This document shows, one piece after another, positions 55,376 to 64,000 of a stretch of DNA of 64,000 nt. Each line of letters starts with the position of its first letter. Positions within the stretch are counted from its first letter, which is position 1. The notes under the pieces are model-generated. The model was not told the DNA's origin, ran no database searches, and was given only the letters and a program-made list of their open reading frames with translations. Both the position numbers and the translations under genes were made by a program. The DNA is from Roseiarcus sp963770275. Lineage in GTDB: Bacteria > Pseudomonadota > Alphaproteobacteria > Rhizobiales > Beijerinckiaceae. The stretch lies in assembly GCA_963770275.1 (NCBI GenBank), contig CAVYPD010000005.1:186001-250000 (forward strand). The letters are read 5' to 3'.

Positions 55376-55439
55376 TGCTGATTGTTTTGCAGCGCACACC
55401 ACTTGCCTTCGCAGTGCAACTGACTAGAGTGTAGGCAGG

Positions 55440-56418
55440 ATGCGTAACGCCCAAAATTTAGGCGTCTCCCCGATCATCACGATTGGACCGATCCGGCTCG
55501 AGGGGCGGGCGCTGCTTGCCCCTATGTCGGGCATCAGCGACCTGGCGATGCGGCGGATCGCGCGCCGCTTCGGGGCTGCGCTTGTCTTTTCCGAGATGGT
55601 CGCGGCCGAGACCTTTCTCCGCGGAGAAACGGAAGCCTCCGTGCGCGCCGAGGGCGAGGGGCTGTCGCCCCACGCGGTACAGATCGTTGGCTGCGAAGCG
55701 GGGGCTTTGGCGGAAACTGCACGCAGGGTGGTCGACGCGGGCGCCGTCCTGGTTGACATCAACATGGGTTGTCCGTCGCGGCGGGTATCGGGCGCACTGG
55801 CCGGCGCGGCCCTGATGCGCGATCTCGATAACGCCGAACGCCTGATCGCAACGGTGGTCAAGGCGGTCTCGGTCCCCGTGACCGTCAAGATGCGCTTAGG
55901 CTGGGACGAAACCTCCTTGAACGCGCCGGAACTCGCGCGGCGCGCCGAACGGGCAGGCGCGCAGATGGCGACCGTTCACGGCCGCACGCGCTCCCAATTC
56001 TACGACGGTCGCGCCGATTGGGCCGCCGTTCGAGCAGTCGTCGATGCGGTCACGATCCCAGTCGTCGTCAACGGCGATTGCGCAACCGCGGAAGACGCCC
56101 GGACCATGCTGGCCCTGTCCGGCGCGGCGGGCGTGATGATCGGGCGCGCGGCGGTTGGCGCGCCCTGGCTGGTCGGCGCCCTGTCGCGCGCGCTCGATGA
56201 CGGCGGCCCAGTGCAGGAGCCATCAGGAAAGGAGCGTCGCGAGGCCGCGCTCGAACATCTCGATTGGCTGGTTAGCAAGCTCGGGGCCGCGCACCGGACT
56301 TCGCCATGCGCGAAAACATCTCGCGGCCTACGCCGAACAGGCCGGAACTGACGAGACGCTTCGGCGTGAACTGGTGACCAGCGAGGACGTGGCTCACGCC
56401 CGGCGCCTGCTCGCCTGA
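55440..56418 (+). CDS. dusB: tRNA-dihydrouridine synthase B (one frameshift)
   Basis: ATG 55440 opens a TIM-barrel flavoprotein: LLAPMSGISDLAMRRIARRF, the catalytic Cys in DINMGCPSRRVSGALAG, VKMRLGWDETSLNAPELAR, and VHGRTRSQFYDGRADW. A shift near 56300 restores the C-terminal helical domain (RHARKHLAAYAEQAGTDETL) to the stop at 56418. About 325 residues in total. It reduces uridine in the tRNA D-loop with FMN/NADPH. The dusB(nifR3)-ntrB-ntrC order is the standard alphaproteobacterial nitrogen-regulation operon. Confidence 0.88.
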
Positions 56419-56451
56419 CGCCTTCGATCGCGATGAGGCGAGGCAGGCGGC

Positions 56452-57561
56452 ATGACCGCGCACCCGGCTCAACGGCGTCCGGACGCCGCGAAAGTGTTGA
56501 ACGCGCTCGCCCAACCGCTGCTCACGGTCGACGTGCAGGGCATGGTGGTCGACGTCAACGCAGCGGCCGAGACCTTCTTCGACATGGGGCGCGGAACGCT
56601 GCTGCGCTCGCGCCTCACGGACCTTTTTCCGTCCGACTCCCCCATTTTGGCTCTCGTCGCCGATGCGCTGAGCAATCACGCGACCGTCAATGGTTATAAA
56701 ATCGACGTTTCCACACCTCGAATCGGCAGTCGCGATGTCGACGTTTTCGTTGCGCCCTTGTCGCAAACAGACGATTCCGTCGCGATTATGCTGCAGGAAC
56801 GTGCGATTGCCGAAAAAATAGACAGACAATTGACGCATCGCAGCGCCGCTCGCTCAATCAGCGCGCTCGGGCTCATGCTCGCGCATGAGATCAAAAATCC
56901 CGCTTTCCGGCATTCGCGGCGCCGCCCAATTGCTGGAGGCGGGCGCAAGCGACGAGGATCGGGCGCTAACGCGGCTGATCTGCGACGAGACCGATCGGAT
57001 CGTGAAACTCGTCGACCGGATGCAATCCTTCTCCGTCTCCGCGCCGTCGCAATGGGAAAGTCTCAATATCCACGCCGTCTTGGACCACGTAAAGCGTTTG
57101 GCTCAGGTCGGGTTTCGCGCGCCATATCCGCTTTGTCGAGGCCTATGACCCCTCGCTGCCCGGATGTGCTTGGATCTCGCGATCAGCTCATCCAAGTGTT
57201 CCTTAATCTGGTGAAGAACGCGGCTGAAGCCATTGGAAAAGATAGCATCGAGGGCGAGATAACGCTCACGACGGCGTATCGGCCGGGCGTGCGCCTGCGC
57301 ACGACGCCGAGCGCCGAATCGGTCGGGCTGCCGCTTGAAATCTGCGTTCGCGACAACGGCCTCGGCATTGCCCCTGAGATCCTGGGCAATTTGTTCGATC
57401 CGTTCGTGACGACGAAAGCCCAGGGCTCTGGTCTGGGTCTTGCACTGGTTGCCAAGCTGATTGGCGACCACGGAGGCATCATTGAGTGCGAATCGCATCC
57501 GCGCAGGACGATGTTTCGCGTGCTGATGCCGTTGCGCTCGCCGCGTGCGGCGGCAAGATGA
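56452..57561 (+). CDS. ntrB: Nitrogen regulation sensor histidine kinase (two frameshifts)
   Basis: ATG 56452 has a GAGGCAGG upstream. Residues 15-130 are the PAS-type sensor region. The H-box LMLAHEIKNP begins in the first frame; shifts near 56898 and 57115 are needed to read SGIRGAAQLLEAGASDEDRA and then VLGSRDQLIQVFLNLVKNAA (N-box), CVRDNGLGIAPEILGN (G1) and TTKAQGSGLGLALVAKLIGD (G2). About 370 residues. It phosphorylates NtrC when nitrogen is short, under GlnB/GlnK control. Translated from the same operon as dusB. Confidence 0.88.
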   Translation: MTAHPAQRRPDAAKVLNALAQPLLTVDVQGMVVDVNAAAETFFDMGRGTLLRSRLTDLFPSDSPILALVADALSNHATVNGYKIDVSTPRIGSRDVDVFVAPLSQTDDSVAIMLQERAIAEKIDRQLTHRSAARSISALGLMLAHEIKNPAFRHSRRRPIAGGGRKRRGSGANAADLRRDRSDRETRRPDAILLRLRAVAMGKSQYPRRLGPRKAFGSGRVSRAISALSRPMTPRCPDVLGSRDQLIQVFLNLVKNAAEAIGKDSIEGEITLTTAYRPGVRLRTTPSAESVGLPLEICVRDNGLGIAPEILGNLFDPFVTTKAQGSGLGLALVAKLIGDHGGIIECESHPRRTMFRVLMPLRSPRAAAR

Positions 57562-57595
57562 TCGGCCGAGCGTGGGGGCGAAGGAGCTAGTGGGA

Positions 57596-59078
57596 ATGCC
57601 GTCAGGGCATATTCTTGTTGCCGACGACGACGCCGGAATTCGCACCGTTCTCAATCAGGCGCTGACCCGCGCCGGCTACGAGGTCCGCTCGACCGGAACG
57701 GTTGCGGGGCTCTGGCGGTGGGTGGCGGCGGGCGAGGGCGATCTCGTCATAACCGATGTCGTCATGCCGGACGACAATGCTTTCGACCTCTTGCCGCGCA
57801 TCAAGCGGATGCGGCCTGATCTGCCGATCATCGTGATGAGCGCGCAGAATACCTTCATCACGGCGATCAAAGCCTCCGAGCGCGGCGCATACGAATATCT
57901 GCCGAAGCCCTTCGATCTGCGCGAACTGGTGGCGATCGTCGGCCGCGCGCTGGCCGAACCCAAGCGTCGGCGCGAGGAGCCCGAGGCGCCGGTCGAGGTG
58001 ATGCCGATCGTCGGCCGCTCGCCGGCGATGCAGGACATTTTTCGAATTCTCGCCCGGCTGATGCAGACCGATCTTGACGGTGATGATTTCCGGTGAATCC
58101 GGGACCGGCAAGGAACTCGTCGCGAAAGCGCTGCACGACTACGGCAAGCGCAAGGGCGGCCCGTTCGTCGCCATCAACATGGCCGCCATTCCGCGCGATC
58201 TCATCGAAAGCGAGCTGTTCGGCCACGAGAAGGGCGCCTTCACCGGGGCCGCCGCCCGCTCCGTCGGCCGCTTTGAACAGGCGGAAGGGGGAACCCTCTT
58301 TCTCGACGAAATCGGCGACATGCCGATGGAGGCTCAGACCCGTCTTCTTCGCGTGCTGCAGCAGGGCGAGTACACGACCGTCGGCGGCCGTACTCCGATC
58401 AAGACGAACGTGCGGATCGTCGCCGCGACAAACAAGGACCTCCGCTTCTCGATCCAGCAAGGCACGTTTCGGGAGGATTTGTTTTTCCGCCTCAACGTCG
58501 TGCCGATCCGTCTTCCCCCCTTACGCGAGCGCCCTGAGGACATCCCCGATCTCGTGCGCGCGTTCTTTCAGCGCGGATCGTCCGAGGGGCTTCCGGTCAA
58601 GACGTTCGAGCCCGCGGCCGTGGAGCGGCTCCGGCGCTATTCTTGGCCCGGAAACGTGCGCGAACTCGAAAATCTGACCCGCCGCCTGGCCGCGCTTTAT
58701 CCCCAGGAGGTGATCGGGGAGGCATTGATCGAATCCGAACTCAGCGCCGGAGCCTCGCCCATGTTTCCGCCGCCGGCGGCAGGGGACGATGGCCGGAAGC
58801 GTGTCGGGCCGACGGCGGCGCAGATCTCAGGAGATGGGTTTGACGCCTCAATGGAGCGCGCCGTCGCTGATCTCTTTCACTCGTTTGGCGGCGCGAGCCC
58901 TCAGGTCGGGCTGTACCACCGGGTGCTGCACGACCTCGAGGCGCCCCTGATCGCCGCCACGCTGACCTGGACGCGCGGCAATCAGATCAAGGCGGCCGAG
59001 ATCCTCGGGCTGAACCGAAACACCCTGCGCAAGAAGATCCGCGACCTGAACCTTCGCGGCGTTGCAAGCTTCCGCTAA
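57596..59078 (+). CDS. ntrC: Nitrogen regulation response regulator (one frameshift)
   Basis: ATG 57596. The receiver domain has the acidic pocket ILVADDDAGIRT and the phospho-acceptor in LVITDVVMPDDNAF, with KP in YLPKPFDLRE. The frame shifts near 58077. The AAA+ domain then shows Walker A GESGTGKELVAKAL, the sigma-54 contact motif GAFTGA in FGHEKGAFTGAAAR, and Walker B LFLDEIGDM. The Fis-type HTH is the tail NQIKAAEILGLNRNTLRKKI. About 494 residues. It activates sigma-54 promoters of nitrogen genes. No ntrY/ntrX follow here. Confidence 0.9.
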
Positions 59079-59314
59079 GCGGGGGCTTGAGCAGACGCCA
59101 TAACCCGATTGGGATCGGCGCGGCCGTGCTCGGGTCGTGAGCTCCATTTGTAGCGAGTGATTTTGCCGAGATCTCGGGGCGGGGGCCGGTCCGAACGCTC
59201 GATTTGGATTCTCTTGGCCGGTCGGTGTTTCGCTGTGAAAACCCCCGTTAATGGGGGTTGGAAAAGCTTGGATTTCCTTGGATTCTCTCGTCCGAATCGA
59301 GACTTATCAATGGG

Positions 59315-59794
59315 TTACGAGGGAATTTCGCTGAAATTATTTTCTTGGTCCTCTGTCCCCTGCGCGGGCGCCTCGCAGTCGACCGGCTGGAGATTGTCGG
59401 CGAGACGGTTGATCTTGTCGATGAGCCGCTGCCGCTCCTCCGGCCCGTAAGTGTATTTCGCCACGACCGTCTGCTGATGCTTGTCGAGCCGATCGATCAC
59501 CTTGATCAGCGGGGCGACCGCCTTGAGCTCCCCACGCCCGATCGCCTCGCCGACGATCCGCATGGCGGGCATCAGCCGTTCGAGCTGCAGATGCGCGTGG
59601 TCGACGCCACGGTCGATCACGCGCTTATCGAGAACTTCCGAGACGATCTGCCGGATCCGCTCCGCGCTGAGGCGCTCCTCGCCGGCGATCTCGTCATAAG
59701 CCCAGCCTTCTCGGAGCCGCGCGAAAATCCGCTTCCTCCGCGCGGCCTTGCCCAGAACATTGAGCCGCCGCCCGGGTGTAGGAGTCTGTTCCAT
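59315..59794 (-). CDS. Small HTH protein, paralogue of the 7.6-kb gene
   Basis: 159 residues. RIFARLREGWAYDEIAGEER and LSAERIRQIVSEVLDKRV form a helix-turn-helix, followed by HLQLERLMPAMRIVGEAIGR and GELKAVAPLIKVIDRLDKHQ. The second part matches the 7634-8146 protein (LQVARLTKALRFADAALERG, DLKAVRALVTVVSAMDRYHG) in order and spacing. Such duplicated small HTH proteins may belong to a mobile or phage-derived family; the function is unknown. Confidence 0.6.
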   Translation of the reverse strand: MEQTPTPGRRLNVLGKAARRKRIFARLREGWAYDEIAGEERLSAERIRQIVSEVLDKRVIDRGVDHAHLQLERLMPAMRIVGEAIGRGELKAVAPLIKVIDRLDKHQQTVVAKYTYGPEERQRLIDKINRLADNLQPVDCEAPAQGTEDQENNFSEIPS

Positions 59795-60117
59795 GGTTCA
59801 TGCCTCGCTTCTCCGGAAAAGCGGAATGATAGCACAGTGTTCGGAAAATAGGAATATTTGGCTTTGCAAAAGTTTCGGGACCAGTCCCGAAGCGGACAAA
59901 TAGGGCGTTGTTGCGGAAGTCGGCCTCGCGCAAAAATAGGGGTCATTCAACGATGGCCCGCGGCAAGAACGGTCGATGATGTGGGAAACGCGGCGCATCA
60001 TCGACTAGCGTGGTCTTAGGCTCTTGACGACGATGACGCTACGTGATTCAATTAACGGGTGCTGGCCGCGAAACCGGCAAATTTCGAAACGGGGTAATTT
60101 CGCTAGGGGAATCCACA
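59795..60117. other. Intergenic region upstream of the PEP-CTERM gene
   Basis: About 320 bases between the divergent HTH gene and the PEP-CTERM gene. No coding frame of recognisable origin. An AGGGGAAT site just before 60118 serves the PEP-CTERM gene. A promoter is expected, but I see no convincing match. Confidence 0.35.
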
Positions 60118-60876
60118 ATGAGCATCAAAAGTCAGTTCTTGGCCGCGACAGCCGTCGCCGCTATTTTGGGATGGGCCGCAGGAACCGCACAAGCGGCTCC
60201 GGTCACGTTTTTCGGCGAAGACCTTAATCCAACGGGCAATACCCCGATTCCCACACCCCTTTCGGACGCCGCACGAAACAGCTTCTTTAACAACCTCACA
60301 GGAGTGTCGACCGAAACCTTCGAGGAATTCAACAACGGCGACTCGAACCTTAACGTCACTTTCCCCGGCAGCGGAATTACTGCTAATCTGTCCGGCGGCA
60401 CAATTCAGAATTTCAGCAGCGCCGGGCGCTTCGCGATCTCCTCGCCAAACTACTATAATGCTGACACGTCGACGTTCGCGATCAACTTCACCGCACCTGT
60501 CGCCGCATTTGGTTTCTACGGCACCGACATCGGGGATTTCGGCGGTGTGCTGAGCCTGACCCTTACGGACATCCACGGCAATATGTCGTCTTTGGTTGTC
60601 CCAGCTTCCCAGGGCAGCGGCGGGTCCAGCCCGCAAAACGGCTCGGCGCTTTATTTCGGGTTCTTCGACCTGACTGATCAATACATGTCGATCTCCTTCA
60701 ATAACAGCAACACGACCGACCAGTTCGGCTTCGACAACTTCTCGGTCGGCAACTTGCAAGAGGTAACTCCGTCAGCTCCCGAGGCTTCCACCTGGCTGAT
60801 GATGATTCTCGGCTTTGCGGGGCTTGGTGGCGCCGGCTATTTCCGGGCAAAGGCACACCGTTCGTCTATCGCGTGA
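60118..60876 (+). CDS. PEP-CTERM sorting-domain protein
   Basis: 252 residues, intact. A signal peptide (AATAVAAILGWAAGTAQAA) precedes a beta-sandwich domain (ETFEEFNNGDSNLNVTFPGS; FYGTDIGDFGGVLSLTLTD; FGFDNFSVGNLQEV). The C-terminal anchor is PEASTWLMMILGFAGLGGAG followed by YFRAKAHR. The domain resembles carbohydrate-binding folds found in many PEP-CTERM proteins. It is probably exported and processed by an exosortase, which is not in this window. ATG 60118 has an AGGGGA seven bases upstream. A strong terminator follows. Confidence 0.85.
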   Translation: MSIKSQFLAATAVAAILGWAAGTAQAAPVTFFGEDLNPTGNTPIPTPLSDAARNSFFNNLTGVSTETFEEFNNGDSNLNVTFPGSGITANLSGGTIQNFSSAGRFAISSPNYYNADTSTFAINFTAPVAAFGFYGTDIGDFGGVLSLTLTDIHGNMSSLVVPASQGSGGSSPQNGSALYFGFFDLTDQYMSISFNNSNTTDQFGFDNFSVGNLQEVTPSAPEASTWLMMILGFAGLGGAGYFRAKAHRSSIA

Positions 60877-60902
60877 TACGTCTCGCCTGAGAACAAACAC
60901 GG

Positions 60903-60933
60903 GGCCGCCGGACGCTTAAAGCGTCCGGCGGCC
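60903..60933 (+). terminator. Intrinsic terminator after the PEP-CTERM gene
   Basis: GGCCGCCGGACGCTT and AAGCGTCCGGCGGCC form a perfect 15-base stem around one unpaired base in the drawn form, in practice a 13-base stem with a small TTAAA loop. It starts 27 bases after the stop codon and is followed by TGTTCGTT. It is symmetrical and could also serve the opposite strand. Confidence 0.75.
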
Positions 60934-61187
60934 TGTTCGTTAAGATCTATCCGCGTCAACTCAAGACCAGTTCTGACGCTCTCGCTGTTGAAACGTCAGA
61001 GTGCTCGGCGTCTCAAACTGGTTGTCGAAGCCGACGTAAGCTCTCCGATCGATTCGTTGGCGTTCGCGGCGCAGCCCCACGCCAAATCGAACAACCAGCC
61101 CCTCTCGGCCCCCTCCAAAGCCCCGGCGGCGCGGTTGCGGCGCCCCTGAGGATCCCGGGGGAAGCGTGGCCCTTACTCGCTCGTGAA

Positions 61188-63260
61188 TTATGACGCCGGC
61201 GAGGGCTCCGCCAGAGCCTCGAACAGCGGGCCCAAGTGCTTTTCATAGCGGCGCCAACGCTCGATCGCATTCGTGTAGATCGGCTGACGCACCTGCCACA
61301 AGCTGTAGGTGTAAACCGGACGCTCGTTCTGATGAAAGGCAAGACAGCGTTCGTCCCAAGGCAGGCCGATAAAATCAACGAGCTTTCGGGTCCAGCCTTC
61401 CTGATCACCAACCAGCGCCTCATAGGGCACCCGGAGGATTGGATTCGGCAAGACCGCCTCCCAATGGGCCATGAGCCGCTGATAGGTGCGGTAGAATTGT
61501 CCCAACGTCCTGAGATCATTCGTATATCGGTTATCTGAAGCGAAATCATGAAAGTAGCAGGAAAGGCATGTGTCAACGGGATCACGCGTGCAATGGATGA
61601 TTCGCGCGCGCGGAAAGAGCAGGGAAATCATGCCGAGACGCTCGAAATTGTGCGGCAGCTTGTCGATATGGCGCAGCGCGTCCGGCGCACCCCTCTCGAG
61701 CCGCGTCAGAGTTTCCTCAGCGATGTGCAGCGCCGTCGCTGGGTCGAGTCCGGCGACACATTCCGGATAGGGATCAGGACTGACCAGTCGTCCGGGAAGC
61801 GCATGGACGATCTGGCGAATGTAATCGAGCTCGCCGTGACCATGCACGTCAGGGTGGCTCGCCAGGATCTGCTCGGTAAGCGTCGTGCCCGAACGGAGCA
61901 TGCCGACGATGAACACCGGCGCCGGGGAAGGGCTGCCGGTTTTCGCCTTGCTTGTGAAGAGATCTTGGTTGAATGCATCGATCAGACGTTGAGTGAAAGA
62001 CGCCGACTCCCCGTCATCGAACGGGTATTGCGCCTTCCTCAGATCGTTGGCGACCCTGTAATGCGAAAAAGCGGCATTGTGATCGCCGAGATTGTCATAT
62101 TCTCCGGCAAGCGCGTATTCGAGTGTGGCGCGCTGTTCGGCGTCAGGCGAGTTCAGGGAGAGCAGGCGCTCGAGTTCCGGGATTTGGGAAGTTGAACCGC
62201 GGGATTTGCGAAGCATCGTTAGACACAAGTAGGCGTGAGCATGCGCGGGGTTGGCGGCGATCGCGCGCTCATAAGCCCCGATCGCCTCGTCGAAGTGACC
62301 CTCCGATTGATGAATCAAGCCAAGCATTGTCTGGCATTCGGCTTCATCGGCGTTGTGCGCGAGCGCCTGGGCGATAAGCGCGCGCGCCTCCAGACAGAGG
62401 CCTTGAAGATGGCGCGCCCGGGCAAGACCTAGATAGAGAACCGGCGATTGTGGGTCGAGGACGAGTCCACGCTCGAAACACTGGCTCGCTTCCTCTAACG
62501 ACTGCAGGCGGGTCAGAACCTGACCAAGCTCATAGAGCGCAGACACCATGTCGGGCCGCCGCTTGAGCGCTTCCCGGAGCGCCTGCGCTGCTTCGTCCAC
62601 ACGATCGAGAGCAAGGAGGACGATCCCCATCTGATACGGCGCATCGGCCAGCGCCGGATCAAGATCTGCGGCCCGCGCCAGCAGGCGGGAAGCCCTAGGC
62701 AGATCCCCCTTGCTCTTGAGAGCCAGGCCGTACTTGAAGTGTATCGCCGCGTGGCCGGGTTTGAGCGCCAGGGCTCGCTCGAAATGAGGGGCGGCTTCAT
62801 CGTGCCGGCCGAGCTCGGAGAGGGCCGCGCCGAGGTTCAGATGCGCGTCGACATGGTTCGGCTCAGCTTTGACGACCGCCTCGAGCTCGGTCGCCGCGGC
62901 GGCAAAGTCCCGTTGTCCGAAAAGGGCCATTCCCAGCCCGAAGCGGGCAAGACGCGAGCCCGGTTCGATGGCGAGGACGCGAAGATAGGAGTCCTTCGCC
63001 GCCGCAAATTGTTCGCACATGAGGTGGGCATGGCCGAGATTCCCGTGATAGGCGGCAATCCTTCCTTCGATGCCGATCGCTTTCTTCAGGAGCCCGATCG
63101 CCTGCACATGATCGCCCCGCTCGCGGGCGATGACGCCAAGGAGATGGAGCGCGACATGATCGCGAGGATTCGCGGCTACCAAGGGGCGCAGAACAGCTTC
63201 GGCTTCCGTGTGACGGCCGTGTTGAAATTGCGACGCTGCCTGAGCGATGAGGGGGTGCAC
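61188..63260 (-). CDS. TPR-repeat sulfotransferase
   Basis: 690 residues. About ten tetratricopeptide repeats fill residues 1-380 (e.g. HVDAHLNLGAALSELGRHDE and HAAIHFKYGLALKSKGDLPR). The C-terminal domain (about 430-690) is a sulfotransferase_3-type fold with the PAPS 5'-phosphosulfate loop FIVGMLRSGTTLTEQILASH and the 3'-phosphate loop ARIIHCTRDPVDTCLSCYFH. GTG 63260 is used as the start. Such fusions occur in exopolysaccharide or protein-modifying contexts, often near PEP-CTERM genes, one of which lies just downstream here. The acceptor is unknown. Confidence 0.88.
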   Translation of the reverse strand: MHPLIAQAASQFQHGRHTEAEAVLRPLVAANPRDHVALHLLGVIARERGDHVQAIGLLKKAIGIEGRIAAYHGNLGHAHLMCEQFAAAKDSYLRVLAIEPGSRLARFGLGMALFGQRDFAAAATELEAVVKAEPNHVDAHLNLGAALSELGRHDEAAPHFERALALKPGHAAIHFKYGLALKSKGDLPRASRLLARAADLDPALADAPYQMGIVLLALDRVDEAAQALREALKRRPDMVSALYELGQVLTRLQSLEEASQCFERGLVLDPQSPVLYLGLARARHLQGLCLEARALIAQALAHNADEAECQTMLGLIHQSEGHFDEAIGAYERAIAANPAHAHAYLCLTMLRKSRGSTSQIPELERLLSLNSPDAEQRATLEYALAGEYDNLGDHNAAFSHYRVANDLRKAQYPFDDGESASFTQRLIDAFNQDLFTSKAKTGSPSPAPVFIVGMLRSGTTLTEQILASHPDVHGHGELDYIRQIVHALPGRLVSPDPYPECVAGLDPATALHIAEETLTRLERGAPDALRHIDKLPHNFERLGMISLLFPRARIIHCTRDPVDTCLSCYFHDFASDNRYTNDLRTLGQFYRTYQRLMAHWEAVLPNPILRVPYEALVGDQEGWTRKLVDFIGLPWDERCLAFHQNERPVYTYSLWQVRQPIYTNAIERWRRYEKHLGPLFEALAEPSPAS

Positions 63261-63589
63261 AGTGGACGGAAATCTCGCGGACGGGCGGGCTGGTCGGCGT
63301 CATATGCCGCGGAGGACCTTTGGCGAAACGCCCGTCTCTTCGACCCACGTCCGTCTCCTTGCAGCACGCCCGAATTAGCCGGAAAACCCCGAAACAATGG
63401 TATCAGGGCGGCGACGCCTTGTCTTCGGCGGCAACTTCTCTTCCACGACCATGACCGCCCCGGACGTGTCGGAAACGAAGCGCCGTCGTCTGCTCCGTAG
63501 ACGGGCAGGCGAAGACCGTCGAGCATTTGGGCCTCCTCGTCCGAGAGCTCGATCGCGACGTCTTCGAGCCGGATCGGTGTATTGACGAA

Positions 63590-63840
63590 CTCGGCGGGCT
63601 TCGGGTCCTGGAGGATGATGGTCGCGCCCATCGCGGCTGATCTCGGTGCACCATGAAGAGCTTGAGGCTGTCGTGCACGTCGTCCGGCGTCAGTCCGTAC
63701 TCGCGCTGCGCCTCCGCCTGAACGTGATGCCAATTGGCATGCGCGTCGAAGCCGTAACGCTCTCGTGGACATAGCCGCTGCAGCGCGGGAACAGCACGTC
63801 GACTGCGGCCTCGAGCGGCGCGATCGTGGCGCTGGCGTTC
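63590..63840 (-). pseudogene. Decayed coding remnant at the window edge
   Basis: The minus strand has protein-like pieces in three frames. One reads ERYGFDAHANWHHVQAEAQR and EYGLTPDDVHDSLKLFMV, which resembles the urea-carboxylase-associated (DUF1989) family. Another reads ILQDPKPAEFVNTPIRLEDV, which I cannot place. The frames cannot be joined into one plausible protein without several shifts, so this is probably a pseudogene. Confidence 0.3.
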
Positions 63841-64000
63841 GCGGAGGCCGATTTAGGCGCCGCAGTTGAGCAACATCGTTGCCAATTTGCCACGGAAGCG
63901 CTAAAGGTGTTCGCCGTTGCGCGAAGTGCTTCGCGACCCTCGGTTCGCTGATTTGACTGGAACGACGAGTATCACTGCGCGGGGGTCGCCCCTTCTGGAC

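Overview
The window looks like chromosomal DNA of a GC-rich alphaproteobacterium, most likely of the Hyphomicrobiales (Rhizobiales). The evidence is the dusB-ntrB-ntrC order, the class I PHA synthase, the catalase/cytochrome b561 pair, the ATP-grasp/alpha-E/transglutaminase cluster, several PEP-CTERM proteins with the alphaproteobacterial 'TWxMMLxGFAGLG' tail, and dispersed GGCCGG-type palindromes. Genus cannot be fixed from sequence alone. About twenty single-base frameshifts break otherwise conserved genes, including the essential parC. The sequence therefore probably carries uncorrected indel errors, and most 'broken' genes are annotated here across the shift. A few genes look truly decayed.

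Layout. 1-7.6 kb: end of a cytochrome oxidase subunit III, a hotdog thioesterase, a SpoIIAA-like protein, AlkB, an SDR, an ABC-2 drug/polysaccharide-type exporter and parC. 7.6-13.6 kb: a small HTH protein, an EamA permease, a PEP-CTERM protein, an MFS carrier with a possible operator, and a membrane-anchored catalase with cytochrome b561. 13.6-18.3 kb: a flavin disulfide reductase with a DUF4126 protein, then a scrambled zone. This zone holds a duplicated 3' end of phaC, a REP-associated transposase, a degenerate tRNA-Leu-like sequence and a PEP-CTERM gene split on opposite strands. 18.3-26 kb: phaC, a secreted protein, a class I aminotransferase, Uma2 and a ribose-type ABC importer. 26-30.6 kb: GNAT, aat and the ATP-grasp/alpha-E/transglutaminase-like trio.

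30.6-42.5 kb: a DUF4239 protein, a decayed acyl-CoA ligase fragment, an unrecognised serine- and cysteine-rich 385-residue protein, an acyl-CoA ligase, an MsbA-like exporter, a B12-binding radical SAM enzyme, a polyphosphate kinase 2, a ketopantoate-reductase-like enzyme and an oxalate-CoA-ligase-like enzyme. 42.5-45.5 kb: a complete metQ-metN-metI methionine importer with a dyad upstream and a large palindromic repeat inside. 45.6-51.8 kb: accessory DNA with remnants of oxidoreductase, sulfatase and Crp/Fnr genes, a second DUF4239 protein, a PEP-CTERM tail, a chimeric SDR/methyltransferase and an iteron-like repeat array. 51.8-59.1 kb: a housekeeping block (sulfurtransferase, AlaX-like editing protein, cysteine synthase, YdcF-like protein, dusB, ntrB, ntrC). 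59.3-64 kb: a second HTH protein of the 7.6-kb type, an intact PEP-CTERM protein with a strong terminator, a TPR-sulfotransferase and decayed coding remnants.

The most interesting places are the unrecognised protein at 31.9-33.0 kb between two related acyl-CoA ligase sequences, the rearranged 15.5-18.3 kb zone, the repeat array at 51.73-51.80 kb and the transglutaminase-like protein that has lost its catalytic cysteine.
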